DNA of 64,000 nt from Novosphingobium sp. MW5 (GTDB lineage Bacteria; Pseudomonadota; Alphaproteobacteria; Sphingomonadales; Sphingomonadaceae): contig JAPCWB010000001.1 of assembly GCA_025938935.1 (NCBI GenBank), positions 1,984,001-2,048,000 of the forward strand, written 5' to 3'. Position 1 is the first letter of the stretch. Each line of letters opens with the position of its first letter. Shown piece after piece: positions 29,020 through 40,692 of the stretch. The notes beneath the pieces are model-generated. The model saw nothing but the letters and a program-made list of their open reading frames with translations, was not told the DNA's origin and did not search any database. A program made the position numbers and the translations under genes.

Positions 29020-29382
29020 TTATGCCTGATCCAGCAGGCGCTGCTTGAACGCCTCGACGCTAAGGCCGGTCTGCATTGCGCCGACATCCTGCACGTTCAG
29101 GCCGAAGATCCCGGCCAGCTTGGCGAGGTAATAGATGTTACCGCCCGCCGCGATCATGCCCAGCACGTCGCGGTCAGCCACGGCTTTTCGCTGCTCTGGC
29201 GTCAGGTTGAAGCGGGCGCAGTATTCCGCCTCGTCGCGGCGGAATGCCTCGCGGTTTTCGGCGCTGTTGAACGAAAAGCACAGGGCGTTGAGCGCATAGC
29301 CTTTTTGCGCGGCATCGCCGTCAAACAGGTGGGTGCCGGGAATGGGCTTGCCGGGTTCGCCCAGCATCGATGCGATGGTCAT
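29020..29382 (-). CDS. LigA-type extradiol dioxygenase small subunit (second copy)
   Basis: A 120-residue helical alpha subunit: IPGTHLFDGDAAQKGYALNALCFSFNSAENREAF and GGNIYYLAKLAGIFGL follow the LigA pattern (FT-x-xxAxxGYxLNxFxx[12 protein letters not shown]). It covers the active site of the LigB-type partner just downstream. ATG at 29382 follows GGAGCAGAGGC. It diverges from the ligJ operon over a 177-bp gap that contains an FNR-like sequence. Confidence 0.83.
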   Translation of the reverse strand: MTIASMLGEPGKPIPGTHLFDGDAAQKGYALNALCFSFNSAENREAFRRDEAEYCARFNLTPEQRKAVADRDVLGMIAAGGNIYYLAKLAGIFGLNVQDVGAMQTGLSVEAFKQRLLDQA

Positions 29383-29441
29383 GCCTCTGCTCCGAATGTC
29401 CTTGGTCGTGCCTTTGCCTAGCGGCCGGCGGGCGCTGCAGA

Positions 29442-29455
29442 TTGATCGAGGTCAA
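29442..29455. promoter_or_regulatory. FNR/FixK-like box TTGATCGAGGTCAA
   Basis: TTGAT-N4-GTCAA differs from the TTGAT-N4-ATCAA consensus by one base. It lies in the divergent gap between the second ligAB pair and the ligJ operon. A short match can arise by chance in 64 kb, so confidence is low. Confidence 0.35.
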
Positions 29456-29559
29456 GAAGTGCTCAGGCGATTGCCATTCGGAACCCGCTTAGCCTGATCT
29501 AATAGCGGCTGGTCACAAAGTATTTGTGCGGCTGGCAGGGCGGGCGCAGGTCAGGCGGC

Positions 29560-30366
29560 ATGATGCAAGGGCCTGCACTTGTCGGCTTCGGAGAGGCTGG
29601 ATCGACTTTCGCTGCTGCCGGGCAGTGGGAAGGCGCGCGTGGCTTTGACCTGATTGAGGCGCGGCGCGATGCAATGGCAGCGGCGGGCATTACGGCCTGC
29701 GACAGCGCCCGGGTGGCCTTGCAGGGGGCCGAAATCGCGCTCTGCCTTGTGACGGCCGATCAGGCTCTGGCCGCGGCGGAGGCCTATGGGACCCATCTCT
29801 CACCCGGCGCGCTGTGGTTTGACATGAACTCGGTCGCGCCCGATACCAAGCGTGCTGCGGCGGCGGCCATTGAGGCGGCGGGCGGTCGCTATGTCGATGT
29901 GGCCGTGCTCGCTCCCGTCGAGCCGGCGCGGCTGAAGGTGCCGCTGCTGTTGGCGGGACCTGCCGCAGGCGATGCCGAGACGGCCCTGCGCGCGCTGGGC
30001 TTCAGCAACGTGCGCGTTGTCGGTGACGAGGTAGGCAAGGCATCGGCGATCAAGATGATCCGCTCGGTCATGGTCAAGGGTATCGAGGCGCTGACCGCCG
30101 AGATGATGCTCGCGGCCGAAAAGGCGGGCGTGACGGACGAGGTCTTGGCCTCGCTCGACGCCAGCGAGAAGGCGCTGCCTTGGCGGGAACGCGCGGAATA
30201 CAACATTGAGCGCATGGTCACTCACGGCCTGCGCCGCGCCGCGGAAATGGAAGAGTCGGCCAAGACCCTGGCCGCGCTCGGCGTCGAACCGGTGATGACC
30301 GCCGGAACCGTGCGCCGTCAGCGTGAGCAGGCTGGAAAGCCGATCGAGAGGAGCCCGAACGCATGA
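29560..30366 (+). CDS. 6-phosphogluconate-dehydrogenase-like NAD-binding protein (DUF1932 type)
   Basis: A 268-residue dehydrogenase. The Rossmann start is ALVGFGEAGSTFA. ALWFDMNSVAPDTKR is the beta-hydroxyacid dehydrogenase substrate block. The conserved catalytic-lysine region is KASAIKMIRSVMVKGIEAL, followed by a helical C-terminal domain of the DUF1932 kind. The substrate is unknown, but it is the first gene of the ligJ-vanA-ligAB-ligC operon (ATGA overlap with ligJ). It could therefore reduce or oxidise a hydroxy/keto diacid arising from ring cleavage. Confidence 0.8.
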   Translation: MMQGPALVGFGEAGSTFAAAGQWEGARGFDLIEARRDAMAAAGITACDSARVALQGAEIALCLVTADQALAAAEAYGTHLSPGALWFDMNSVAPDTKRAAAAAIEAAGGRYVDVAVLAPVEPARLKVPLLLAGPAAGDAETALRALGFSNVRVVGDEVGKASAIKMIRSVMVKGIEALTAEMMLAAEKAGVTDEVLASLDASEKALPWRERAEYNIERMVTHGLRRAAEMEESAKTLAALGVEPVMTAGTVRRQREQAGKPIERSPNA

Positions 30367-31381
30367 CCATGATCATCGACTGCCACGGCCACTACACCGT
30401 GCTGCCCAAGGCGCATGACGAATGGCGCGAGGCGCAGAAGGCGGCGTTCAAGGCAGGGACCGAGTGCCCGCCCTATCCTGAGATCTCTGACGACGAGATC
30501 CGCGAGACCATCGAGTCCAACCAGCTGCGCTTGATCAAGGAACGCGGCGCGGACATGACGATCTTCTCGCCCCGCGCCTCGGCCATGGCCCCGCATGTCG
30601 GTGACCAGTCAGTGGCGGTGAAGTGGGCGCAGGTCTGCAACGATCTTATTGCCCGCGTGGTCGGCCTCTACCCCGATGTCTTCGCCGGCGTCTGCATGTT
30701 GCCGCAATCGCCGGAAGCCGACATGTCGAGCTCGATTTCCGAGCTCAAGCGTTGCGTCGCCAACGGCTTCATCGGCTGCAACCTCAACCCTGATCCGGGC
30801 GGCGGACACTTCAAGCATCCGCCGCTGACGGACGAATTCTGGTTCCCGTTCTACGAAGCGATGTGCGAGCTGGACGTGCCGGCGATGATCCACGTTTCGG
30901 GTTCATGCAATCCGGCGATGCATGCCACCGGTGCCTATTATATCGCGGCCGATACCATCGCCTTCATGCAACTGCTTGAGGGCGACCTGTTCAGCCGCTT
31001 CCCGAACCTGCGTTTCATCATCCCGCACGGCGGCGGCGCGGTGCCTTATCACTGGGGGCGTTATCGCGGGCTGGCCGACATGCTCAAGAAGCCGGACCTT
31101 TCGGGCCACCTGATGAACAACGTGTTCTTCGATACCTGCGTCTATCACCAGCCCGGCATCAACCTGCTGGCCGACGTGATCGACAACAAGAACATCCTGT
31201 TCGGCAGCGAAATGGTCGGCGCGGTGCGAGGGATCGACCCGACGACTGGCCACTATTTCGACGACACCAAGCGCTATGTCGACGCTCTCGACATCTCCGA
31301 CGCGGAGCGGCACGCCATCTTCGAAGGCAATGCCCGCCGCGTCTTCCCCCGGCTTGACGCCCAATTGAAGGAGCGCGGACT

Positions 31382-31385
<4 letters not shown>
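30363..31385 (+). CDS. ligJ: 4-oxalomesaconate hydratase
   Basis: A 340-residue amidohydrolase-superfamily enzyme that adds water to 4-oxalomesaconate to give 4-carboxy-4-hydroxy-2-oxoadipate. It has the zinc-site HxH in IDCHGHYT, PAMIHVSGSCNP, and FIIPHGGGAVPYHWGRYRGL, all typical of LigJ; length equals the SYK-6 protein (about 341). It overlaps both neighbours (ATGA before, GTGA after), so it belongs to one tightly translated operon. Confidence 0.92.
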
Positions 31386-34633
<3,248 letters not shown>

Positions 34634-34637
<4 letters not shown>

Positions 34638-35620
34638 AGAGGCTTCTGGCAGGGCGGCAGCTCAACCCCTTCGGCCTCGGCTGCATGGGGCTGACCCATG
34701 GTTACGGAGTGCCACCTGCACCGGAAGATGCGGCAAAGGTTTTGGAAGCGGCGCTCGATCTGGGCGTCGACCATTTCGATACAGCCAACATTTATGGGGC
34801 CGGGCGCTGCGAGACGCTGATTGGCAACACGCTCTCGCACCGGCGGAGCGAGTTCTTCCTCGCCTCCAAGACCGGGATCATGTTTGACGGGCCGAAGCGG
34901 GGCACGAACTGTCATCCTGATGCCGTGCTCAAGTCGCTCGATGAGAGCCTTGCCCGGCTGAAAACCGACCACCTCGACCTGTTCTATCTCCACCGCTTTG
35001 ACCGTGACGTTCCCATCCCCGACAGCATTGGCGCGCTGGTGCGGGCTAAGGAAGCGGGCAAGATCCTTTCCTACGGCGTGTCCGAATGGTCGGCCGAACA
35101 TATCCGGGAGGCGCATGCGGTTCATCCGATGGCGGCCGTGCAGACCGAATATTCGCTGTGGACGCGCAACGTGGAAATCGCGGTGCTCGATACCTGCAAG
35201 GCGCTGGGCATTGCCATGGTCGCCTTCTCGCCGCTCGGCCGCGGGGCGCTGGCCAATGGCATCCGCGACAGGGCGACGCTGCTCGAAGGCGATATCCGTT
35301 ACACGCATCCGCGCTTTGACGAGGCCAATTGGCCCGAAAACCTCGGCCTGATCGACCGGTTCAATGCGATTGCCACGCGCGAAGGCGTGACGCCCGCGCA
35401 GCTGTCACTCGCCTGGGTGCTGTCACGTGGCGATCACGTCCACGTCATACCCGGCACGACGAGTATTGCGCACCTCACGGAAAACATGGCGCGGCAGGAC
35501 TGGCAGCCGGATGCGGCGCTGCTTGAGGAAGTTGGCGCGCTGATCAATCAGCAGACCGTGCATGGCCCGCGCTATCCGGCGGCAATGCAGAAGACCATCG
35601 ACACCGAGGAATTCTCCTGA
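34634..35620 (+). CDS. aldo/keto reductase
   Basis: A 328-residue AKR. The catalytic tetrad can be placed: Asp in VDHFDTANIYG with Tyr four to five residues later, Lys in LASKTGI, and His in FYLHRFD. C-terminal VIPGTTSIAHLTENM is the NADPH-binding region. It is the last gene of the ligJ operon (ATGA overlap with ligC). It may reduce an aldehyde intermediate or detoxify a reactive product such as a ring-cleavage aldehyde; the substrate is unknown. Confidence 0.85.
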
Positions 35621-35632
35621 CCGCAATGAAAA

Positions 35633-35665
35633 ACGGCCCCGCAATCGCAGGGCCGTCCTTCATTT
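35633..35665. terminator. bidirectional terminator between ligJ operon and cytochrome c gene
   Basis: The stem ACGGCCC / GGGCCGT with a ten-base loop is followed by a TTTT on the plus strand and preceded by AAAAA, which gives a T-run on the minus strand. It lies in the 59-bp convergent gap. Confidence 0.72.
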
Positions 35666-35679
35666 TGGCGGGAAAAGTA

Positions 35680-36057
35680 TCAGCGCTGCTTGGCGAGCCA
35701 GGCGATAATCGCCTTGCGCTGGTTGGGATCGCTGACTGCCATGACCATGCGCGTACCGGGAACGGTCTTGGTCGGCGCGGCAAGGAACTTGTCGAGCGAG
35801 GCGGCATTCCAGGTGATCGGCGCGGCTTTCAGAGCGGGCGAATAGTTCTTGTAGCTGCTCGCACCAGCCTTGCGGCCAACGACGCCGCGCAGGTTCGGGG
35901 CCACCGGGCCGGCAGCGCCGCCGGGGGCGACTGTATGGCAGGCCTTGCAACGGATGTTGAACGCGGTTTCACCCGGATCGCCAGCCTGCGCGGCGGCAGG
36001 GAGGGCCAAGGCCGCGGCAGCGACTGCGACGGAAGCGGCAAGGAAACGGTTAAACAT
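35680..36057 (-). CDS. exported cytochrome c (class I, small)
   Basis: A 125-residue periplasmic c-type cytochrome. It has a signal peptide (about residues 1-23, ending AQA), the heme-binding CKACH at residues 38-42, and the methionine ligand is likely in PGTRMVMAV. Size and motif layout fit mitochondrial-like cytochrome c2. It lies near two other cytochrome genes (36204-37372) and probably carries electrons to an oxidase, or from a reductase that supplies the local oxygenases. No direct link is visible. Confidence 0.88.
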   Translation of the reverse strand: MFNRFLAASVAVAAAALALPAAAQAGDPGETAFNIRCKACHTVAPGGAAGPVAPNLRGVVGRKAGASSYKNYSPALKAAPITWNAASLDKFLAAPTKTVPGTRMVMAVSDPNQRKAIIAWLAKQR

Positions 36058-36203
36058 TATCGTCGAAACTCCCGGTCAGGTCGGCCTTTGCAACCGTCCT
36101 ATGTTCTTCGCGCTTTCCCCTAGCTGAATAGGAGCGGATGCCAAGTCGCCCGCGTTCAATTTAGCAAGATTTTAGGCTGATTTGATCGGCGCGGACGGCG
36201 ACC

Positions 36204-36914
36204 TTACATGAAGTCTTCCATGGTCGGTTCGGGCTTCTTGTTGAGCTCTTCAAGGCTGGTCGGTGCACCCTTGGCAATCCACCAGGCAAAGGCCGAAGTC
36301 AGGATCAGGACCACGACGGCCTTCCACAACGGTGCAATCCGCGGGGCCTCGACGTCATCCGGCAGGTCGCGCGATCCGGTGATCATGGGCGGGACGATGC
36401 GGTCTTTCTTGACCAGCGAATAATAGATGACCGCGCCGATATGCAGGACAACAAAGGCGAGGATCACGTTGAAGCCGATCTCGTGCAGGTCAGCCATCGC
36501 GCGGGCCGTATCGTAGCTTACCATTGAGGTGAGCAGGCTGCCGACATTGTCCTCATCAAGCGCGAAGAGGCCCAGGCCAAGCTGAGTTGCCAGCAGCAGG
36601 AGCAGCGCAAGCACGCTCCACCCGCCGGCGGGATTGTGCCCGGCATATGCCTTCTGCGCCTTGCCGCCCAAGTGCGCCATGACTGCGCCCGGTCCCTTGA
36701 GGAATTGGCTGAAACGGGCGTTGGAGGAGCCGACAAAGCCCCAGATGATGCGGAAGAGCACGATCGCCAGAATGACATAGCCCAGCGTCATGTGCGTGCT
36801 GAGATCACCGTTTTCAGCTGTCCACCACATCGCCGGGATCAGCACGACCAGCGACCAGTGGACCAGCCGGATCGGCAGGTCCCACAGGCGCGTCTTCCGC
36901 ATCGGAGCCTGCAT
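36204..36914 (-). CDS. cytochrome b561-type membrane protein
   Basis: A 236-residue integral membrane protein with four to five hydrophobic segments. Histidines suited to b-heme binding occur in RLVHWSLV, DLHEIGFN and LHIGAVIYY. It is a di-heme cytochrome b561-like protein. Its ATG at 36914 overlaps the stop of the cytochrome c'-like gene (TGATG), so the two form a pair that moves electrons between quinol and a periplasmic c-heme. Together with cytochrome c at 35680 it is a small redox unit of unknown purpose. Confidence 0.87.
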   Translation of the reverse strand: MQAPMRKTRLWDLPIRLVHWSLVVLIPAMWWTAENGDLSTHMTLGYVILAIVLFRIIWGFVGSSNARFSQFLKGPGAVMAHLGGKAQKAYAGHNPAGGWSVLALLLLLATQLGLGLFALDEDNVGSLLTSMVSYDTARAMADLHEIGFNVILAFVVLHIGAVIYYSLVKKDRIVPPMITGSRDLPDDVEAPRIAPLWKAVVVLILTSAFAWWIAKGAPTSLEELNKKPEPTMEDFM

Positions 36915-37372
36915 CAGTCCTTCGCCTTGAACTGGTCGTGGCAACCCTTGCAGGTCGGTCCGACGGCCATCAGCGCGGCCTTGGTGGCATCGATATTGCC
37001 GGACTTCGCCGTGGCATTAAGCTTGGCGGAGGCGGCGACCAGCTTGGCGGCAGCGGCCTTGAAATCCCCCGGCTTGGCCCAGATTGCGGGCAGGGCGGCG
37101 GTCTTCACGCCTGCTTCGGACCCGGTGCCCTTGGGGAAGTGACCGGCGATCTTTGTCGCGGCCTTAGCCAGCGCGTCCGCGTTGGAACGGTAGACGTTGA
37201 TGTCAGGCGCGGGCTTGCGGCCCTCATCGAGCATGCCCTTGAACGACTTGCCGATGACCTTGAAGTTGGCCTGGCGTTCGGCAATCTTCTGCTGTGGCGA
37301 TGCGGCCATGACCGCGCCGGTGCCAAGACCGCCGACGACGGCGGCGAGTACGATAAGCTTCTTGTAGGACAT
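36914..37372 (-). CDS. cytochrome c' family protein
   Basis: A 152-residue exported protein with a signal peptide (about residues 1-22, ending VMA), four predicted amphipathic helices, and a single heme motif CKGCH at the C-terminus. This C-terminal position is the hallmark of class II cytochrome c (four-helix bundle, cytochrome c'/c-556). Such proteins bind nitric oxide or pass electrons to a cytochrome b. The GxxCKGCHDQFKAK end fits. It is coupled to the b561-type gene downstream. Confidence 0.88.
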   Translation of the reverse strand: MSYKKLIVLAAVVGGLGTGAVMAASPQQKIAERQANFKVIGKSFKGMLDEGRKPAPDINVYRSNADALAKAATKIAGHFPKGTGSEAGVKTAALPAIWAKPGDFKAAAAKLVAASAKLNATAKSGNIDATKAALMAVGPTCKGCHDQFKAKD

Positions 37373-37571
37373 GGGGGACCCCTCCGTGAAATTTCCCTGC
37401 TTGCATGGCCCGGATCAAGGCTTGGCGACAATCACTTTTTTGTAACTTGCCGATACATTTGCTTCAGCTGGAATACCCTTCGCGAGGACAATCGCCCGTC
37501 CGCCCTTGCCCCAGCATGCAATGCGCCGCTAAGGCTCGGTCAATGTGGTTCCAGATGAAACGGATTTTGCC

Positions 37572-39113
37572 ATGAACGGCGCGGAAGCCCTCGTATCCAC
37601 TCTGCTGGCGGAAGGGGTAGATACCTGCTTCGCCAACCCCGGCACGTCGGAGATGCATTTCCTCTCCGCGCTCGACAACCCGGCGATGAAGAGTGTGCTG
37701 TGCCTTTTCGAGGGCGTCGCGACCGGGGCGGCGGACGGCTATTTTCGCATGAAGGAAAGCCCGGCGGCGACGCTGCTGCACCTTGGGCCGGGCCTCGCCA
37801 ATGGTCTCGCCAACCTGCACAACGCGCGGCGGGCACGATCGGGCATCGTCAACGTGGTCGGCGATCACGTGACGACGCACCTCAAGTATGACGCACCGCT
37901 GACGTCCGATCTCGAAGGGATCGCCCGCCCGCTCAGCCACTGGCTGCGCACGACGGACGGCGCCCAGACGCTGGCGCACGACGCGGCGCAGGCGGTGGCG
38001 GCGGCAAAGGATAGCCAGGTCGCCACGCTGGTCCTGCCGGGCGATGCTTCCTGGGGCGATGCCGGTGAGCTTTGCGCGCTCCCAATGCCAGCACCCCAGC
38101 GGCCCGTGCCTGCGCAGGATCAGGTCGATCACGTTGCCCGCATGATCCGGCAGGCCGATGGTCCGGTCCTCCTGATCCTCGCTGACCGCACTTGCCGAGG
38201 ACGCGGTCCGGAGCTGGCGGGAAAGATCGCCGCCCATACCGGCTGCCGCATTGCCACCCAGTTCTTTACCAATCGCATCGAGCGCGGGGCAGGACGGGTA
38301 ACGCTGGAGCGCATCCCCTATTTCGTCGAGGCGGCGGTCGAATGGCTGAAGCCCTTCCGCCACATCGTCACGGTCGAAACCGGCGAGCCGATCGCCTTCT
38401 TCGCCTATCCCGGCTGGCCAAGCTTGCTCAAGCACCCGGAAGCGCAAGTTCATTCGCTCGCCATGCCGGGCGAGGACGGCACGGCCGCGCTTGAGATGCT
38501 GGTCGATGCCCTTGGTGCAGGCGGGGCGCAGGTTCCGTGGCAGGCGCGGGTCGAAACCCCCGTGCCGCACGGTGCGCTCGATCCCGTATCCATTGCCCAT
38601 GCCCTCGCGGCGGCGATGCCGGAGAATTGCATCCTGGTCGATGAATCGCTGACCACAGGGCGTTCTTCGATGGCGCTGACGGCGGGAGCGCTGCCGCACG
38701 ATACCTTGCAGAACATGGGCGGGTCGATCGGCTTTGGCACACCAGTCGCCACGGGCGCCGCGATGGCTGCAAAGGGGCGGCGGGTGTTCTGCCTCGAAGG
38801 TGACGGCTCGATGATGTACACGCTCCAGTCGCTGTGGACCCATGCGCGCGAAGGGCTCGACATAACGACGATCGTCTTCGCCAACCGCAAGTACAAGATC
38901 CTGGAGGCAGAGTTCGCAAACATGGGCTTCGGCACGCCGGGCCCGCGTGCGGCGGAAATGATGGAGATCGACCGGCCGACGCTCGATTTCGTCGCCCTGG
39001 CTAAGGGCATGGGCGTGCCCGGAACGCGGGTGACGACGGCAGAGGACTTCCATGCCGCCATGGTGCGCTCATGCGGGGAGCCGGGACCGGCGCTGATCGA
39101 AGTGGTGCTCTGA
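37572..39113 (+). CDS. thiamine-diphosphate enzyme of the acetolactate synthase/benzoylformate decarboxylase type
   Basis: A 513-residue TPP enzyme. LFEGVATGAADGYFRM contains the catalytic Glu of the N-terminal domain, and CLEGDGSMMYTLQSLWT is the TPP/Mg binding GDG motif with the NxxYxxxE-type end nearby (ANRKYKILEAE). It could decarboxylate a 2-keto acid (for example benzoylformate) or condense pyruvate; no FAD-binding peculiarities resolve this. The ATG at 37572 was chosen because NGAEALVSTLLAEG is the normal family start. It stands alone, with the nearest genes facing it or following after 70 bases. Confidence 0.83.
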   Translation: MNGAEALVSTLLAEGVDTCFANPGTSEMHFLSALDNPAMKSVLCLFEGVATGAADGYFRMKESPAATLLHLGPGLANGLANLHNARRARSGIVNVVGDHVTTHLKYDAPLTSDLEGIARPLSHWLRTTDGAQTLAHDAAQAVAAAKDSQVATLVLPGDASWGDAGELCALPMPAPQRPVPAQDQVDHVARMIRQADGPVLLILADRTCRGRGPELAGKIAAHTGCRIATQFFTNRIERGAGRVTLERIPYFVEAAVEWLKPFRHIVTVETGEPIAFFAYPGWPSLLKHPEAQVHSLAMPGEDGTAALEMLVDALGAGGAQVPWQARVETPVPHGALDPVSIAHALAAAMPENCILVDESLTTGRSSMALTAGALPHDTLQNMGGSIGFGTPVATGAAMAAKGRRVFCLEGDGSMMYTLQSLWTHAREGLDITTIVFANRKYKILEAEFANMGFGTPGPRAAEMMEIDRPTLDFVALAKGMGVPGTRVTTAEDFHAAMVRSCGEPGPALIEVVL

Positions 39114-39183
39114 CCCTTATACTTGCTTCTCGTCAGGCGATGCGGCAACTGGTCAAGCCAGTGCCGCAGGGAGGAGCAGACGC

Positions 39184-40167
39184 ATGTTGACCGTTGCAAC
39201 CGCAGATCGATTGGGTCGCCGCCAGTTCCTTGCCGGAGTTTCCGCGGGCGCCGCGGGTTTGGCACTGGGCGGTGCGGCCTTGGCTGCCGGCAAGCGCGGC
39301 TTCTTCGACCGCATCGGCAAGCCTGTGGGCCTGCAAATATATACCCTTGGCGATGAGGCGGCGAAGGACATCGACGCCACCTTTGCCCGCGTCGCCCAGA
39401 TCGGCTTCCGTGACATCGAGCTCCCCGGACTGCTGGGCAAGAAGCCGGCAGAGTTGAGAGCCGCCGCCGACAAGGCCGGCCTGCGCTTCAGCTCGATCCA
39501 CCTGCCACTTCAAGGCATGCCGGGCGGGGCTGGTCTGTCGCTGATGAGCGATGCGCAGAAGATCGCTGACGACCTCGGCACACTCGGCATTTTCCAGGGC
39601 GTCGCGCCGATTGCGCCGTTCCCGGCCGACTTCCGCCCGCAAAAGGGCGAGGATTTCAAGGCTGCGATCGGGCGGTCGTTCGGCGCGGCTGGCAAGGCGC
39701 ACTGGCAGCGCACGGCAGCCACGCTGAATGAACGCGCCGCTGCGCTGCGGCCTTTCGGCATCCTGGTCGGCTACCACAATCACAACATGGAATTTGCGCC
39801 GGTTGAAGGCACGACCGGTTGGGACGTGCTGGTGGCAGAGACCGACCCTAAGCTCGTCCATTTCGAAGTCGATGTGGGCTGGGTCTCGGCAGCAGGTCTC
39901 GATCCCGTGGCATTTTTCCGCAAGAACGCTGGCCGTTGCCGTTGGATGCACGTGAAAGACGTGAAGGCGACCACAAAGGCCAATTACGGGCTCGCCATGG
40001 ACCCCACCGAAGTCGGTTCCGGCAGGCTCGACTGGGCGCGCATCCTTCCCGCCGCGCGCGCCGCCGGCGTCGAGCATTTCTATCTCGAGCAAGAACCGCC
40101 GTTCACCATGCCGCGCATCGATGCAGCGGCGAAGGGATACGGATTCCTGTCGCGGCTGAAGGCTTGA
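39184..40167 (+). CDS. Tat-exported sugar phosphate isomerase/epimerase-like TIM barrel
   Basis: A 327-residue protein. GRRQFLAGVSAGAAGLA is a clear twin-arginine signal (RR followed by x-F-L). A xylose-isomerase-like barrel follows: GLQIYTLGDEAAKDIDATFARV, GYHNHNMEF, VHFEVDVGWV, MHVKDVKAT and FYLEQEPP, all with the metal-ligand residues of this fold. A folded, cofactor- or metal-bearing enzyme would be exported to the periplasm. Its substrate is unknown. GGGAGGAG precedes the start at a good distance. It lies beside a MarR regulator but is not clearly in the same operon. Confidence 0.83.
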   Translation: MLTVATADRLGRRQFLAGVSAGAAGLALGGAALAAGKRGFFDRIGKPVGLQIYTLGDEAAKDIDATFARVAQIGFRDIELPGLLGKKPAELRAAADKAGLRFSSIHLPLQGMPGGAGLSLMSDAQKIADDLGTLGIFQGVAPIAPFPADFRPQKGEDFKAAIGRSFGAAGKAHWQRTAATLNERAAALRPFGILVGYHNHNMEFAPVEGTTGWDVLVAETDPKLVHFEVDVGWVSAAGLDPVAFFRKNAGRCRWMHVKDVKATTKANYGLAMDPTEVGSGRLDWARILPAARAAGVEHFYLEQEPPFTMPRIDAAAKGYGFLSRLKA

Positions 40168-40176
40168 TTTTCAAAA

Positions 40177-40196
40177 TTTGACACGATCATGTCAAA
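40177..40196. promoter_or_regulatory. candidate MarR operator TTTGACA-N6-TGTCAAA
   Basis: A perfect 7-bp inverted repeat lies 17 bases before the MarR gene. Another TGACACG half-site follows at 40198. The site is well placed to autoregulate the MarR gene and its downstream operon. Confidence 0.6.
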
Positions 40197-40212
40197 ATGA
40201 CACGTTCAGGCC

Positions 40213-40692
40213 ATGTCTGGACGTTTCGATTCGCGCCACCCTCTCATTGGGCTCATGGATGAGTTCCACCGGCTTGGCGGTCGCCTGAAAAGCGCCTTTG
40301 CCGATGCCCGGCGCGATGCCGGCCTGGGTGAGAGCGAGATGCTTGTCCTGACCGCCGTGGTCGATGCCGAGCGTGCACCCACTGTCTCGCAAATCGGCCG
40401 CTCGCTCGGCCAGCCGCGCCAGATCGTGCAACGGGCCGCCAATGCGCTGGTGGCCGAGGGTCTGATCGAGACCGCGCCCAATCCCGATCACAAACGCGCG
40501 CCATTGCTTCTGCCGACGGGTGCAGGAACAGCGCTCAAACGCCAGACCGATGCACGGGCAGAGGCTATCGCCGAAGCGCTCTCTGCCGGGCTCGATCTCG
40601 AAGCGGCTTGCGCGCTTAGCGATGGCCTGCGAGCCTTCCGCCAGAAGCTCGAAGCGCGATTGCGCACGGGCCAATCGACGGGAGACAATTGA
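40213..40692 (+). CDS. MarR family transcriptional regulator
   Basis: A 159-residue winged-helix regulator. The DNA-binding part includes LVLTAVVDAERAPTVSQIGRSLGQPRQIVQRAANALVAEG, read here for the recognition helix, with PNPDHKRAPLLLPT as the wing. MarR proteins usually repress their own operon and respond to phenolic ligands. A palindrome lies just upstream. It overlaps the downstream esterase gene (TGATG), so repressor and catabolic operon are made together. Confidence 0.9.
   Translation: MSGRFDSRHPLIGLMDEFHRLGGRLKSAFADARRDAGLGESEMLVLTAVVDAERAPTVSQIGRSLGQPRQIVQRAANALVAEGLIETAPNPDHKRAPLLLPTGAGTALKRQTDARAEAIAEALSAGLDLEAACALSDGLRAFRQKLEARLRTGQSTGDN

Noticed and set aside
37464..39053. A 529-residue minus-strand frame opposite the TPP enzyme
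   Set aside because: No family motif; the plus-strand protein has a complete TPP fold.
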